Positions 33,213-45,489 of a stretch of 64,000 nucleotides of DNA are shown in pieces. Each line of letters opens with the position of its first letter. Within the stretch, counting starts at the first letter, position 1. Source of the stretch: Bactrocera neohumeralis (lineage: Eukaryota > Arthropoda > Insecta > Diptera > Tephritidae); NCBI RefSeq assembly GCF_024586455.1, contig NC_065923.1, forward strand, positions 50,848,264 through 50,912,263, in the 5' to 3' direction. The notes under the pieces are model-generated. The model was not told the DNA's origin. It searched no databases and saw nothing but the letters and a program-made list of their open reading frames with translations. A program made the translations under genes and the position numbers.

Positions 33213-36200
33213 TTAATTAGAATCACTTCTAATTGTAGTCGTATATATATGTTTCAAGTATAAATCAAAATATGTTGTATAGTTCATATGAGTCATAATG
33301 CGATGCTTTCTTAAGGGAAGTCTTGGAGATAATGATAACATACTGGCCCATTGCCCTTCGCAAAGGTCATCGTATCTAAGTAAACCTACTTCGTGTCCAC
33401 CAAGACTGCCAGGTCCACGACATACCGCCACTTGACCATCCCACAATTTTCCAGAAAACTCTCGTATCCAACGTGCTAAATACAAAACTTTGCAATCACA
33501 GTGCCAAGGATTCTTATCCAGTTTTACTGCGACTAACTTTTTTAAACTGCTGAATGCCCCGTTTTGTAAATATTGCAACTTATTCGAGTCAATTCGCCTG
33601 CAAAAAAAGAAATAAGATCTCTTTTGAAAATAATTGAAGTAAGGACTGCATGGAAAAAAATCCAGGAATACGTTGTGTGCTATTTTTTATATTTTCGCAT
33701 TATATTACACAGAGTATTATGGCTATGTTCGTAAATGCATCATGACGCGCATCATGACGATTGCATAACAAACAGAACGTTCAGAAATGCCAATATTGCA
33801 GCACTGCAATAATCAAGCGTTCAAAAATACAACACTTCTATCAGTTGCCACTCATAATTTCTATCAAAAAATTGTTTACTGCATTTAACTACGATGTCTG
33901 ACGAAAAGTGCAAAACTGTTTTATTTTATTTTTTGTATTGAAATTTAGTTAAATTATGTTAATAATAATTGTATAAATTATTATTTTTAAATTTTTAGTG
34001 AAAATCTCAGTAATGCGGAGACACAGTTATTGCTAAGAGTACGGTTGAATATGGAGAACGAGTTTAAATCGGGTAGAAGGAAAAAAAATGTATTGTGGAA
34101 GAAAGTTGTGACCGAAGTTAAAAATGTAAATGAAAACAATAAAAATTAAAATGAAGTTCATCAGAAAAAGTAATAAAAAAATTATTCAAATAAAGGAAGG
34201 TGAGGTAAAGTAAATTTTTTATGATAAAAACATAGTGGTAAAATAGTTTCTTCTATCGATTTCATTGATATCATCTGAATCAACACGGCGAATGGGGGCA
34301 TCTTGAATTCCTTCGATTTCATTGTTGGTTTCCATATCGGCATGTGTTATTGTATCGTTAATATGTTCAAAATAACCTCTCTTATTTATGATAAAATTGT
34401 GTAAGATAGCGCAAGCGAGTATTACATTAAATGTGGCTTTAATGCTCGAAGCTTCAATATAATTTAAAATTTTAAACTGTTTCTTAAAAATCCCGAAAGT
34501 TTGTTCTATAAATACTTTGTCTTTTAAAAGACAAACATTTGTACCTACAAATTTTCCTTTTTGACTTCAATACCCTTCTTTTTCTTAAATTTAAAGAAAA
34601 TCTATCATTTCTTTGCTCACAAATTTCGTCTAGTGTTAGATTCAGCAAAATTTCCATTTTAGTATTATACGCGTTCAAAAATGCAAACAAATGTATCTGC
34701 AAATTGTCAAAAATTGTATAAGAAGTATCAAACGTCAAACTTGCAGTGTTGCTACTGTTGCTTATGCTGCAAGTCATGATGCATTTACGAACATAGCCTA
34801 TAATACATAGAATAGTGGTTATATGAATGCTAAATTGAGTAAAGTTACATATGAAAAGTGGTATACCTTGGCGGAATAGAATAAGTTCTCTTTGACAATC
34901 AGGGAACCGCCAGACACCAAATTTCAGGATCTCATTACTATTAGTCAAATAAAGTAAATCGTATTAATAATTCCGTTGTTTTCCATATGCTGATATAATA
35001 CTTTTTAAAGTTCTCGAATTTTGTATCATATAAATCGGGCCTTAAGTATCTTAGAACGACTTATTGAACTTACAATCTTAGATACATATATAGTAGAATA
35101 TCTTGGTGTCAAAATAAGATCCATAAATTACCAAAACTTTCAACAAAAAGTGGTGAGAAAAACTAGTGAAACTGAAGATTTCGGAATTTTCAAGAGTAGA
35201 TCAAAAAACTGCCAATCTGATCAAGCGCCCCTGTCCCGTCCTGATTAATAAGCTTTTTTTATACAACTTTTAATCGTTCATGCTACCCGAACGAGTGTAT
35301 TACCCTATGTTCACGCGACTTCGAATGCACAGTACTTATATACAAGTATATGTATACTAAATTACTTTTTAGTTATTAATTTGTATGTTGAGTAATCTTT
35401 TTGGAAGATAACATAATTAACGTTTTCGAAAATACTTACAGTTTTTCCAAGTTTCCCAAGGGCGTGAAAACGTCGTCTTCCATATTTTTTAGTATGTTGT
35501 TGTTTAGCATAAGTTTTTCTAAATTAATTAACCCTTGGAAATCATTTGACTCAATTGTGGTAAAATTATTGGAAAACAAATTAAGACTTATTAAAGAATT
35601 CACATTGTTAAACAAACCATCGGGTATGTCTGAAAGATTGTTTTGTCCTAACAACAATTCCCGCAATTTTTTTAGGTCGGAGAATGCATTTGCATCAATC
35701 TAGAGGAAAAAGGCTGTGATAAAAATTAATATTGTGTAATTGAAATTACCTTCGAAATTCGATTCGTACTGAGATCCAAAGAAATTAAGCTTTTCAAATT
35801 TTTTAATAATTCTTTGGACACCGACGAAATTCGATTGTTATGGAGAATCAAGCTACGCAGGTTCTTCAGGTCAGAAAAGAAGTCATCCGAAATGCTTGCT
35901 GTAAAAGCATAATTTACAATCACATGTTTAGTATAGATTTTTTTTATATTTTTGTTCAGTATATGTACATGTCATTGTTACGACTAAAATAGTTTTGTTC
36001 ACTTAACGGTTCTTTGTATTTATAGTCAAACGGTTCTTTGTATTTATAGTCAAATAAACAAAATTTGCTAAGCTTTAAAATCAGCTGACTCTTCCACTTT
36101 ACAATATCTAATATATAAAAATAAGTTGGATTTTTGTCTGTTCGCTATAGCTGACTAAACCGTTGCTTGAAATGAAAATTGGCTAGAACCACTTTGAAGG

Positions 36201-39200
36201 TAATCCAATGAGGATGGTTTGTAAAAAGAAAATTCAGAAAATATTAATTCTTAACCGACTTACATACGCGCGTAAATTAAAAAAAAAAATCATTACTTGC
36301 TTATAACAGAGAATGTTATTTAACATTTAGCTAAGCTGCAACGCACTGATAAGGGCAGAAGTTAAAGCGTGAATAATAACAAAAAAAAAACATTGTTTTT
36401 GGATTCGCAAGAGCACTGGCAAGATGTTTCTTGCAAATTTAATACTTGCTAAAATAAGACAATGGGGAATCGTCAGGAATTGCTGCAACTCTTCTAAACG
36501 ATGGAAAAACTGATCATTCATCTTTTAAACTTTCGTTATCCTAAATCTTGAACATCCCTGACATCGAGAATTTGCACGAAAAGGAATTTCATTGGTTATG
36601 TTCTAGGGCAATAGTGTCACCCAGGAATGATAGTGTTAACGAAATAAACGATCTAATTATTCAAAAAGTTCCCGAAGAAATAAAAAAATACAAATCGATA
36701 GACACCGTGACTAATATCGATGACGCAGTCTATTATCCCAAGAAGTTTTTAAATTCATTAAACCCTTCTGTACTGTCCTACAAGCATGTACAACGCTCAT
36801 TAAGGAATTGGATGACAATTTAATTGTAGCAACCATTATCATCGACCCAGCAGCTGGTCAACTAGCTCATATAGCGAGGATTCTGATGATTCCAAGTGAT
36901 CTGCCAATCCCATTTATATTTCCGGTGAACAAATCTTTCGCTCTAATTATAAACAAGGCCCAAGGGCAGACTTTAGTAGGGCTTGACCTACGAGAAGAAT
37001 GTTTCACTCATTGTCAACTGTATTTTGGTCTATCGCAGGCCGGAGATCCTGAAAATTAATATATATTGCTGCCATAAAATAAATTAACATCAAATATCGT
37101 TTACAGGGAAGCCCTGATTCAATAAATTATTTTGCAGGAGCGGAGAAAGTAAAAAAAATAGTAAAAGCCATTTCAAAACAATAATAATAATACAAAAAAT
37201 ATACTTTCATGCTCGAATTTCTTTCAATTAACTAATTTTTAATGACCCCATGCAAAAACGAGAAAGTCTGTGTGGGAGAGTGTGTACAAAATTATAACTT
37301 TTGAAATGATTGTTTAATACCCGTGTGAAGCCGGGGCGGGCTGCGGCAAAAAAATACCAATAGTTATATCGGAACAAATATTGATTATACTGTGAGGTAT
37401 ATTATTGATATATCCCCGCAAAACTAATACGGCTGTGTAAACGGCCGTTGAGCAATACCAAAGGCTCCGTTAGGATCAAAAAGAACCTCTTCGAGCTGCA
37501 GAGCTTAATCGAGCAGATAAAATCTTCTATAAGAGTGTGCAATTGTCGGCGTAGGCCGATGATATTGCTATTATCATTAGTTCTGTTTTCACCAGACTAT
37601 ATAAGAAAGCGGAGAAAATCTCTGGTCTGGTAGTGAACGAGGGCAAGACGAAATATCTCCTGTCAACAAACAAACAGTCGTCGCACTTGCGACAGCTTTA
37701 ACACCAACAACAACGCCAACATCGAAATCCAACACAGAATAACTCTTGCTAACAGGTGCTACTTCGGACTGAGTAGGCAATTGAGAATTAAAGTCTTCTC
37801 TCGACGAACAAAGAACAAAATCTATAAGTCTTGCATTATTCACGAGCTGCTATATGATGCAGAGGCATCGACGGTGACAACATCTGATGAGTCGACGATT
37901 ACGAGTTTTTGACAGAAAAATTTTGCGGAAGATATATGGTCCTTTGCGCATTGGCAACGGCGAATATCGCATTCGATGATTAAGAGACAGCGGCTACGCT
38001 GGCTAGGTCATGTCGTCCGAAGCAGACGAAGAGAAAGATCTCCACTCCGCTGGAAAGACCAGGTGGAGAAGGACCTGGCTATACTTGGAATTTTCAATTG
38101 GCGCCAAACAGCTAAAAGTGAAAACGATTGGCGTCCTGTAGTAAACTCGGCTCTAACCGCGTAAGCGGTGCCTACGCCAATAAAGGAGAATTAATTACTG
38201 AAATTCGTAGACTATATTCTCCTTCCTCCATATATCTAATATAATGTTTTTCGAACTTCCGGTTGATGTTATCTTTGTGAAATCGAGCATCTAATTCTGG
38301 CAAAGATGTGTCGTAGTATAGAAAATGCATAAAATTGTGTTAATAATACAAGTATCTCTTTCCCCTTCGTTATAAGAAAGAAAATCATTATTTTTAGTAC
38401 GTATGATATTATATGCTCACTTAATTTTACTAAGATATCTTACAAACTGGCAGATATAAATGGTACAAAGGCACCTGAAGTATATGGGGGCCAGGGAAAT
38501 TATTGATTCGATTTTATAATTTTTGGCACAAGATGACAGACTTGAGTTGGCTTAAAGACACTATTTGTGCAAAATTTAATCCCGATATTTTCCCTGGATT
38601 TGTATTCTGAAAAGTGAACGAATTATATAGAATTTAAAAGAGTGTTATATTGGATGAAAAGGTGGTTGAGCCTCTATTTCGCCAATTTGCACACCGTTCA
38701 CAGGAATGTAGGAATGATATTTTTCTCGACCGATTTCTGTTTAAATTGTGTTTCATCATCATATATTAATTTTTCTCAAGTTATCGCTTGATCGAACGGG
38801 CGGTCACGCGAGATTCAATTCCACTCGTCATCTTGATCATTTCTGTAATCAAACAACAATTAAGCATGGAAAATTATAACACCTAATCGCAGTGGTAAGC
38901 ACATATTTAGGGTACGAACGATACTCGGTTGCGAATCCTAAACAAATATCTTTTATTCCGCATAGTTGAGCGAATATTTGAAGGTTCTGCACATTAATAA
39001 GAAACGTGAAAGTATTTTGAAGACAGAAGACTTTATCTTCCAACGGCATCACTCTTTCCAGAGGCAATGCTGAACTCTGAACGTTGTTATCGATATGAAA
39101 AATATTAAAATCAATGAGCTTTCTTAGTGCGTTGCACACTTATTGTATTACCTTTCAGGACATGGTTGATATTTGGGTTCATGATATATTGACGTAAATA

Positions 39201-41333
39201 ACTAAATAATAGCATATATGTATGTACATACTTACAAATAAAATTAAAAGAAAAATCGATCATTTTTAGAGTTTTCAAATTTTTTAGGCATCCTGATTTG
39301 AGTTCTAAAATTTCATTCCGAGAGAGGTCTAAGTCTTCGAGCACTAATTGATCGCGAAGTAATTCCTGTGAAAAATGTAGTATTTTATTTTGGCTTAAGT
39401 TAATGACAATTAATCGTTGGCTATGACCGAATAAGTTCGTTGGCAAATCGGATAACAGGTTTTTGCTAACGTCTATTAAATTTAAGTTACGAAGCTTCCA
39501 AAATGTTACTGAATCCAAGTTCTCCAAATGGTTGTTTTGAAGCCGCCTTAATATACATGCAAATCATAAAATAACGTTAATAAAATTATTTAGCTTGGTA
39601 AATACCAATGAACTTACAATTGTAAGAGACTATCCAGATCTTGAAAGAGATTCGCTGGAATAAAGTTCAGAATGTTATTGGAAAGGTCCAGTTCTTTCAG
39701 TAAAGTCAGACCACGAAAAGTGTCTTTATGGAAAGTTGAAAAATGATTCCTTGAAAGGTCGCTACAAAGATATGAAAACTTTAAATAGGAAAATCGAAGA
39801 AATTTGTTTGTATAAAGAGACTAAAAATTTACCCCCGAGTGTTGGATACGATAATATTAACGCTTAATTTGCTGGCACAAAAGAGTGTTATAGTTACTTC
39901 TAACAGTACCACCTTTGCCGCTCTAACTTGGTTTGTTATACTACCGTTTGCATACATGTTTCTATATGGTATTATAATTAGGTTTACCTAACGGCTAACT
40001 TTTTATACCTTAAGATACTTCCTTGGCTTTGACTCAACCCCAAATTGGAAATGTTAACGTCACTGCTGGATTAGAGGTATTTTTCATGTATACATATGAA
40101 AGTGCCATATCGCTAAAATACGTGCTAAACAAGTGCAAGGTTAAAGAAGTCACACGAAAGAGAGTCGCCTTGTCTGAAACCTCGTTTGGTATCGAACGGC
40201 ACGGAGAGGTCCTTCCCGATGCTGACGGAGCTTTTGGTGTTGCCCAACGTCAGCTTACACAGCCGTATTAGTTTGGCGGGGATACCAAATTCAGACATCG
40301 CGGCACAAAGGCAGCTCCTATTCGTGCTGTCAAAGGCAGCTTTGAAATCGACGAAGAGTTTGTGAGTGTCGATTCTTTTTCCACGGGTCTTTTCCAAGAT
40401 TTGGCGATTGGTGAATATCTGGTTAGTTGTTGATTTACCGGATCTAAAGCAACTCGGATAAGGTCCAATCAGTTGGTTGACGGTGGGCTTTAATCATTCA
40501 CACAATACGCTCGATAGAACCTCATACGCGATGCTTGAGGAGGCTTATCCCACGGCAGTTGGCGCAGATTGTGGGGACCCCTTTTTGTGGAGTCGAACTA
40601 ATCACCTATCAATTTTTAATTATTCGGTTAATTTTTTTGAAAATACGGGCCCGAACCCGACCCCCTCTCTGTTTCTGAATTATACTCTGTTAATATCCAC
40701 TGCATAAAATTTAACCATTTAAAATTACCATCTCCCATCTTGTCGTTCTTACGTAACCCTTAAGTATATACATACATACATACTTTACTAATATTGGGTG
40801 CCACAAATTTATTTCATTAGCCTTTTATAAGAACCTACTTATACTTACATTGATTCCATATTCATTGGTATTACTTGTGAAACAGGCAAAGATACAAAAT
40901 TTGCGTTCCAGCATGTAAAACTTTTCGTTTCGGGAGAACAGCGACATATTCCTGAAGAGCATCGGTTCCACTCATTTTGACTTGTTGACACGAGTCGCCA
41001 GACTGGCTGTTCTATTGATCTTAACCTGTTTTCAATCTGGCGTACTCGATTTACCATTGCAACATTTATAGGTGAAATCAAAGCATCCGCGGAACTAACT
41101 TTTGACCATCTTTCAAAATCACTATCAATGAATGATTTTACCGTTAATAATTGTTTAGATAAATAATTCAAAACTTCACACGCGTTTAATTTGCAAGAGT
41201 TATTCTGCTGACTTTTTGCATACTTGTTGTCATCAGACTCGTATCTCTCACGACTCGTCTGGTCTGTTAAACCATAAGAAAATAGAAACAGTAACAAGTT
41301 TAAAACTAATATCCTTCTAACCCCCATATTCAA
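33213..41333 (-). CDS. secreted leucine-rich-repeat protein, 577 residues
   Basis: Six exons: 40849-41333, 39618-39761, 39236-39546, 35750-35898, 35440-35699 and 33213-33597. Every junction is GT..AG, the phases fit, and each join completes a leucine-rich repeat. The start at 41333 gives a signal peptide (VLNLLLFLFSYGL after MNMGVRRI). Residues 25-150 are a Cys-poor region with a possible coiled coil (NRVRQIENRLRSIE) and a small Cys cluster (CSSGICRCSPETKSFTC). About 12 repeats follow (for example LKELDLSNNILNFIPANLF, LRSLILHNNRISSV), then a C-terminal cap starting NPWHCDC. No membrane segment or GPI signal is evident, so it is probably extracellular. I cannot match it to a named gene. Introns hold Harbinger, Helitron and RTE-like debris. 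Confidence 0.88.
33721..34799. mobile_element. PIF/Harbinger element, internally deleted, 26-bp perfect TIRs
   Basis: GGCTATGTTCGTAAATGCAT (extending to 26 bases) opens the element at 33721, and its exact reverse complement closes it at 34799. TAT lies on both outer sides, a likely 3-base target duplication. The plus strand at about 33995-34150 encodes a Myb/SANT-like piece (LLLRVRLNMENEFKSGRRKK, NVLWKKVVTEVKNV). The minus strand at about 34270-34680 encodes a transposase N-terminal piece (MEILLNLTLDEICEQRNDRF) joined to a C-terminal piece with FGIFKKQFKILNYIEASSIK and ACAILHNFIINKRG. The catalytic DDE region between them is missing. It lies in the last intron of the LRR gene. Confidence 0.85.
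35990..36060 (+). repeat. repeat family A scrap with short tandem duplication
   Basis: AGTTTTGTTCACTTAACGGT belongs to the start of family A. It is followed by TCTTTGTATTTATAGTCAAA repeated twice in tandem (about 36012-36051). Confidence 0.45.
36545..37065 (+). pseudogene. Helitron helicase (Pif1-like) C-terminal relic
   Basis: Two overlapping plus-strand frames carry the end of a Pif1-type helicase: AIVSPRNDSVNEINDLIIQK (helicase domain 1B-like part) and, after a frameshift and deletion, PIPFIFPVNKSFALIINKAQGQT, with FALIINKAQGQT as a conserved late motif, then GLDLREECFTHCQLYFGLSQ. In Helitrons this is the 3' part of the Rep-helicase gene. The Rep (HUH) domain is absent. It is inserted in intron 3 of the LRR gene. 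Confidence 0.8.
37405..38195 (+). mobile_element. RTE-like retrotransposon, 5'-truncated 3' part
   Basis: It begins within reverse transcriptase (PAKLIRLCK) and continues through VNEGKTKYLLSTNKQSS and RQLRIKVFSRRTKNK. It then has a deletion between the block ending at about 37976 (GEYRIR) and RQRLRWLGHVVRSRR. It ends with GTGCCTACGCCAATAAAGGAG. Frameshifts are frequent. It lies in intron 3 of the LRR gene, opposite to the host gene. Confidence 0.8.
38395..38660 (+). repeat. repeat family D fragment
   Basis: CTCACTTAATTTTACTAAGA, TATCTTACAAACTGGCAGATA, ATGGGGGCCAGGGAAATTAT and TTTTGGCACAAGATGA match, in order, segments at 48.1-48.3, 51.3-51.4 and 62.9-63.0 kb. Confidence 0.55.
40125..40580 (-). 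mobile_element. RTE-like retrotransposon, central fragment
   Basis: The minus strand encodes reverse transcriptase pieces: CANCRGISLLKHRV-like residues, LIGPYPSC, TTNQIFTNRQILEKT, LFVDFKAAFDSTNRSCLCAA, MSEFGIPAKLIRLCKLTL, and FRQGDSLSCDFFN. Both ends are missing. It lies in intron 1 of the LRR gene, in the same orientation as the gene. Confidence 0.8.
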
Positions 41334-41389
41334 TATCGTTTGTCAAAAGAATAATATTTATACCCCCTTATATGCAATTTTTGAAAAAA

Positions 41390-41560
41390 AGTAGGGAAGG
41401 GCTATGTCCGGTTGCAACAGCACATAAGAATTAACCGAACCGATTTGATATAAATATATAATATCTTATATGTGGGTAATGTGTTTTCGAAATTTCATAA
41501 ATATACATATATTGCATGATCTGACATTTATCTAGGTATTTTAGGGTCAAGGTGACTATG
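41390..41560 (+). repeat. repeat family D fragment
   Basis: GGAAGGGCTATGTCCGGTTG and ATTAACCGAACCGATTTGAT match the start of family D as seen at 12.5 kb. It lies just upstream of the LRR gene start. Confidence 0.4.
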
Positions 41561-41869
41561 AAGCTAATAAATTTATTAGCGAAACATTTTCAGGAAATCT
41601 CATTGAGATGAGAGAACATGGAAGCTACGTTTTTCAAATGCCCATTTCTACTCTAATTATAGCTCTGAGGTGGACAAACCAACGAAAGCCTCCAACTTAA
41701 TTAGTTACATCAATCTAATCTTTTCAGTAAAATAGTTATTCTACTTTTTGCTGCAGGGTGCTAGATTATAAACATATACTTGTATGAACACATTTATATT
41801 ACAAGATTCTTAGTAGCAGTTGTCTAACTCAATTATGTCAATTAAAGCAAGTAAAGTGAAAAAATCTTC

Positions 41870-42440
41870 TAAACGTGTGTGGACACACAATGCTGAATAC
41901 TTATATGAGAGGCTACGTAGAGATTTAAATATAAACATGTAAGGAAAGGCTTAGTTCGAGAGTAACCAAAACATTTCTTGCTCAGGCATTTTGCTAGGAT
42001 GAAAGGTGGAGAAATATTTCCTTTCATGGGCAAATGCATTTTTCCGAAAAGTAAGAAGTCGCACGGTGCCATATCAGATGAATACGGGGAGTGGTTAATG
42101 GTTAAAATGTTATTTTTCGTCAAAGAATCGTCCTTCGAATGTTGGATTCTGAGCCATTTTTGGTCGTCAATCAATTTGTGCGGAATAAACCGTGCACGAC
42201 CACTTTAAAAACGTTGAAACCACTCGTGCACTCTGCTACGTGATAGGCAATCATCGTCTTAAAATTTTTTCATCAATTGAAAGGTTTTGGTAAAAGTTTT
42301 ACCAATTTTAAAACAAAATTTATTGTTGGCTCTTTGTTCGAAGCTAATTTTCGCATCGATAACACAAACATACTCACACCTAAAACGCAATAACTTCACT
42401 TCCAATTAATGAAATGGCATGAAATTCTCACTGGACAATC
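41870..42440 (-). pseudogene. mariner transposase relic with stops and deletion
   Basis: The minus strand reads FEQRANNKFCFKIGKTFTKT, then stops, DDCLSRSRVHEWFQRF, a stop and SGRARFIPHKL. A deletion of the catalytic core follows, then INHSPYSSDMAPCDFLLFGK (the region of the third catalytic Asp) and MHLPMKG. The helix-turn-helix and C-terminal parts are clear; the central DD region is gone. Confidence 0.8.
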
Positions 42441-42479
42441 GATAAAGATAGCAGATTCTTAAGCACCAGTCGAAATATA

Positions 42480-43340
42480 GTTGGCGCCACCAAGGGGCGT
42501 TGGATTCAAAAAGTCCTGTTTACTTTGGAAAACGTCTTGAAATACGACACCTATCAAATCGCTGAAACTGTGTTGCGACAAACGTAATTTTAGCGTTAAG
42601 TATACTGGCGTCCGTGCAGGAATCAGCGCGAAAACGTAGTGAAAATGGCCTGAAAACCAAAAAGTAAAGCTACGCGACTGTGGAGTCTGCAGTACCAACA
42701 GGTGTAGGAAAAAGGACAACCCCGGAATGAGGAAGAAAATCCTATGGGAAGCTGGAAAATACTATTTCGATTGCCAAAATGCACGGATGTCAACAACCAC
42801 CATTTACCAACCCTAGAGAAAATGGGACCAGGAATAGTCTTTTTAAACAAATTTAATGCCGATATTTTTATTAACAACGACTCTGCAACAGTAAACGGAC
42901 ATTTATTATTAAGTACACTAACGCAAAGCAATTTATTATTACAAAGAAACGATATCAAGCAAACCATTACAGACAACGTACAACCTTCATCTACACCAAT
43001 CAATATAGAAGAATTCCTCTCGCTAAAGATGCTGAAGTAGCTACCAATACAAAAGAAGTAAGCTTGTTAGAAATAGCAAATAGAGCGAAACATACACTCA
43101 GCATCACCTTAATTATTATGCTAATTGTGATCATCAGAAATTACCTTATAAAAACCACAGAAAATTTATCAATTAAACTATCATCATACCATTCAAAGTA
43201 ATATAATACGACACTAAACAAATAGCTGAAACTGCGTTATGCGCAGAACAAAACTGTGGAAAGTGCAAGGTCAGCGAATTCCATCCCCGTTGCAGCGGCA
43301 AACGTAGCTTTAACTTTAAGTATAATTAATTGCAGCTTTT
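42480..43340 (+). mobile_element. errantivirus-like (Gypsy) env 3' fragment between LTR-like repeats
   Basis: The frame at 42744-43037, continued in another frame to about 43195, resembles the C-terminal part of the envelope gene of insect Gypsy-type endogenous retroviruses, ending in a hydrophobic membrane anchor near 43100-43145. It is broken by a frameshift and lacks gag and pol. Related sequences flank it: ATACGACAC, ATCGCTGAAACTG and GCGTTAAGTATA at 42542-42605, against ATACGACAC, ATAGCTGAAACTG and ACTTTAAGTATA at 43206-43325. These may be LTR remnants. Family assignment rests on overall pattern and is tentative. Confidence 0.5.
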
Positions 43341-43359
43341 AGTTCTAATTCGGAATTCC

Positions 43360-43580
43360 TTCGGATCTGCGTGGTCAGTTTAGCCATGACCGTGCGTCTG
43401 TTTGTATATACGAAAACTAATCCCTCAGCTTATTTTTCACAAGTTCTTTTCTTCTCAAGATGTTGCTCATTTTCCGGAACCGCCGATATTTTGAGATCGG
43501 ACCATTTAGCGCCTAGCTGCCACATAAAACGACCAACCGATCAAAATAAAATTTTTGTGTGGAATTTGTGAAGGACATTA
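43360..43580 (+). repeat. repeat family B fragment
   Basis: GTCAGTTTAGCCATGACCGT, GTCTGTTTGTATATACG, ACTAATCCCTCAG and GATCGGACCATTTAGCGCC characterise this repeat. It is related to the segment at 50.15-50.53 kb (CGAGTCTGTCTGTTCATACG, CGAACTAGTACCTCA). Confidence 0.55.
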
Positions 43581-43939
43581 TAGCTTTTCTTCCTTTTACT
43601 AGCGACTGAAATAATCTCAATATTCTCATTTACTTTCATTGAGACATTTTGTATTGAGATAAAATATTATAGGGCTAAACCAACGACTAGATATATTACA
43701 TGCTATATATCAATATATACGGTGAAGTTAAAAAATGGAAATCACTACATTGGAAATATCGGAGTTAGGAGAAGACATTTGGCACTAAACCAAAATACGC
43801 TCGAGAATGCGTTTCCACGCAAGGTATAATTAAGTCCACTTTAATAATACAAATTATTAAATGTGCTTTATTAGGGCTATGGTAATTCATGGAACAATTT
43901 CCCTTATTTTCGCCACTATGTATCTTGATGAAACTTGTT

Positions 43940-44230
43940 ATACATACTTGAAAAGGCTGATATTGCAAATGGGTGGAATCGGATCATTACCACGCTCACA
44001 AAACGTCATTAATCGAAAACCTACAAAGATCCGCAATAAGATACAAAAAAAAAACTTAAAACGTTAAAACTTTTGAGAACTTTTAAGAAAGTAAGCTAGG
44101 TTTAATCCATTAATAAGTTTAATGTCCATATCTTCGAAACCTCTAAAGCTTTATAAACCAAATTTCGCTTAAGACAAATCTTTTCGGCACCTCCTAGGAC
44201 AGTAGAAAAATAAATTATAATCCTGCCAGT
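43940..44230 (+). repeat. repeat family A fragment
   Basis: GGGTGGAATCGGATCATTAC, ACGCTCACAAAACGTCATTAA, CGAAAACCTACAAAG and TTAATGTCCATATCTTCGAA follow the order of the 13.8-14.1 kb copy. Confidence 0.55.
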
Positions 44231-44269
44231 AAGTTGTGCCTTGTTGCTAGGTCAACACAACCAATCTGC

Positions 44270-44660
44270 AGTCTTTTTGAAAAATGTAAGTAAAAAGAAT
44301 GAGTGTTTTTCGTCGAAGACCTTGCATATGATCTTGGAGATCCTGCATGTCCATAAGACATCTTTCATCTGTCAGTCCTTTCGGATATTTCATTATGTAT
44401 CCTTTTTAGCGACTTACGCATTTCAAGGTTCGGTAGCCAGGCGGATGGCAGTTTTGACAATCTCATCGGCTATTTCGTTTCCTGGAATGCTTTTGTGGTC
44501 CAGAACCCCATATATTTTGAAAAGTCCTTCGACTTATATATATAATGGTCTTTATGTTTCTTCAGTTGTTAGCTATTTCAGCAGCTTTTCTAACTACACA
44601 GACTTCTGCCTAGAAGATATTGCATTATGGCGGATGCTTGGAGTGTCGCCTGAGATCTAG
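44270..44660 (-). pseudogene. retrotransposon RNase H remnant
   Basis: The minus strand near 44430-44510 reads GVLDHKSIPGNEIADEIVKTAI. This fits the GH(xG)IxGNExADE motif of RNase H domains from non-LTR elements such as the I/R1/LOA groups. Residues on each side are eroded. The 139-codon frame on the opposite strand is a shadow. Confidence 0.6.
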
Positions 44661-44669
44661 TAATGTCAA

Positions 44670-45480
44670 TTGGTTGTAGGTTAATTTACCTTTCTAGTGC
44701 AGCTGTTAGAGTGAGCCATCCCATTTTGCAGAGAACACCAAAGCAAGGCCCGAAAATAATAATACCGCATACGTTCGGAGCGCTCGGAGTGCACACCTGG
44801 CACTTTAAACGCGTTTTTTTTTTTCAAAAGACACTTTTTTAAACTGGCGGACATGATTCCGGTCGAACTACTCAACCGATTTGCTTAATTTTTTTTTAAA
44901 TGTTCACATAACGCCTGTCGGGACGATATGCTAGTTTCATAATTTTTTATAATTTATTGACAATGTTATGACAAAATTTATGTAAAAAAACCGGGGGAAA
45001 AATTTAAAAAAAGCGCCAATTACTTTTTTATTTATCAATATTCTTTCATGATTCAGATGATCCAAACATGAGACATCGTGTCCGCCAGTGAAAAAACGTA
45101 TCTCATTTAACCAGCCATTTCTCCGTCAGACGTTATCAAAAAATTCCGAAAAAAATTGTTTATACACTCCATATCGTGGAGTACCTCATCATAAGTGACA
45201 AAAGCTCTATGGTAGAATAAAAATTTCTATGAAAAAAAAAAAAAAAATCCGAAGGCTCAGGAACGCGTGGACGGGATCTTTTAGTATCTATTAAATTTAA
45301 AGATTAAATATATTACGACATATGTATGTAATTCTCAAGTTATGCACTACTAAATTTTTTTCATTTTTTTGTCATTTATTTTCAACAAAAACTTATTAAA
45401 ATACAAGATATAACTTATCATAAAATCAAATTGATACCAAATATATTTGTGGTCTCTACAATAACTAACAATATTGAGCG
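44670..45480. other. AT-rich intergenic stretch
   Basis: No gene is recognised. The GGTCGAACTACTCAACCGAT and GTTCACATAACGCCTGTCGG segments suggest a further repeat family, but I see no second copy in the window. It contains the 3' flank of the CRAL-TRIO gene. Confidence 0.3.
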
Positions 45481-45489
45481 CTTTATTGT

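Noticed and set aside
38849..39139. 96-codon minus-strand frame in an intron of the LRR gene
   Set aside because: It has no leucine-rich-repeat pattern, and exons 3 and 4 of the gene join directly in phase without it.
43765..44067. Overlapping frames of about 67 codons on both strands
   Set aside because: They lie in family A repeat and AT-rich flank with no protein-like composition.
44241..44660. 139-codon plus-strand frame
   Set aside because: It is the reverse of an RNase H remnant on the minus strand.
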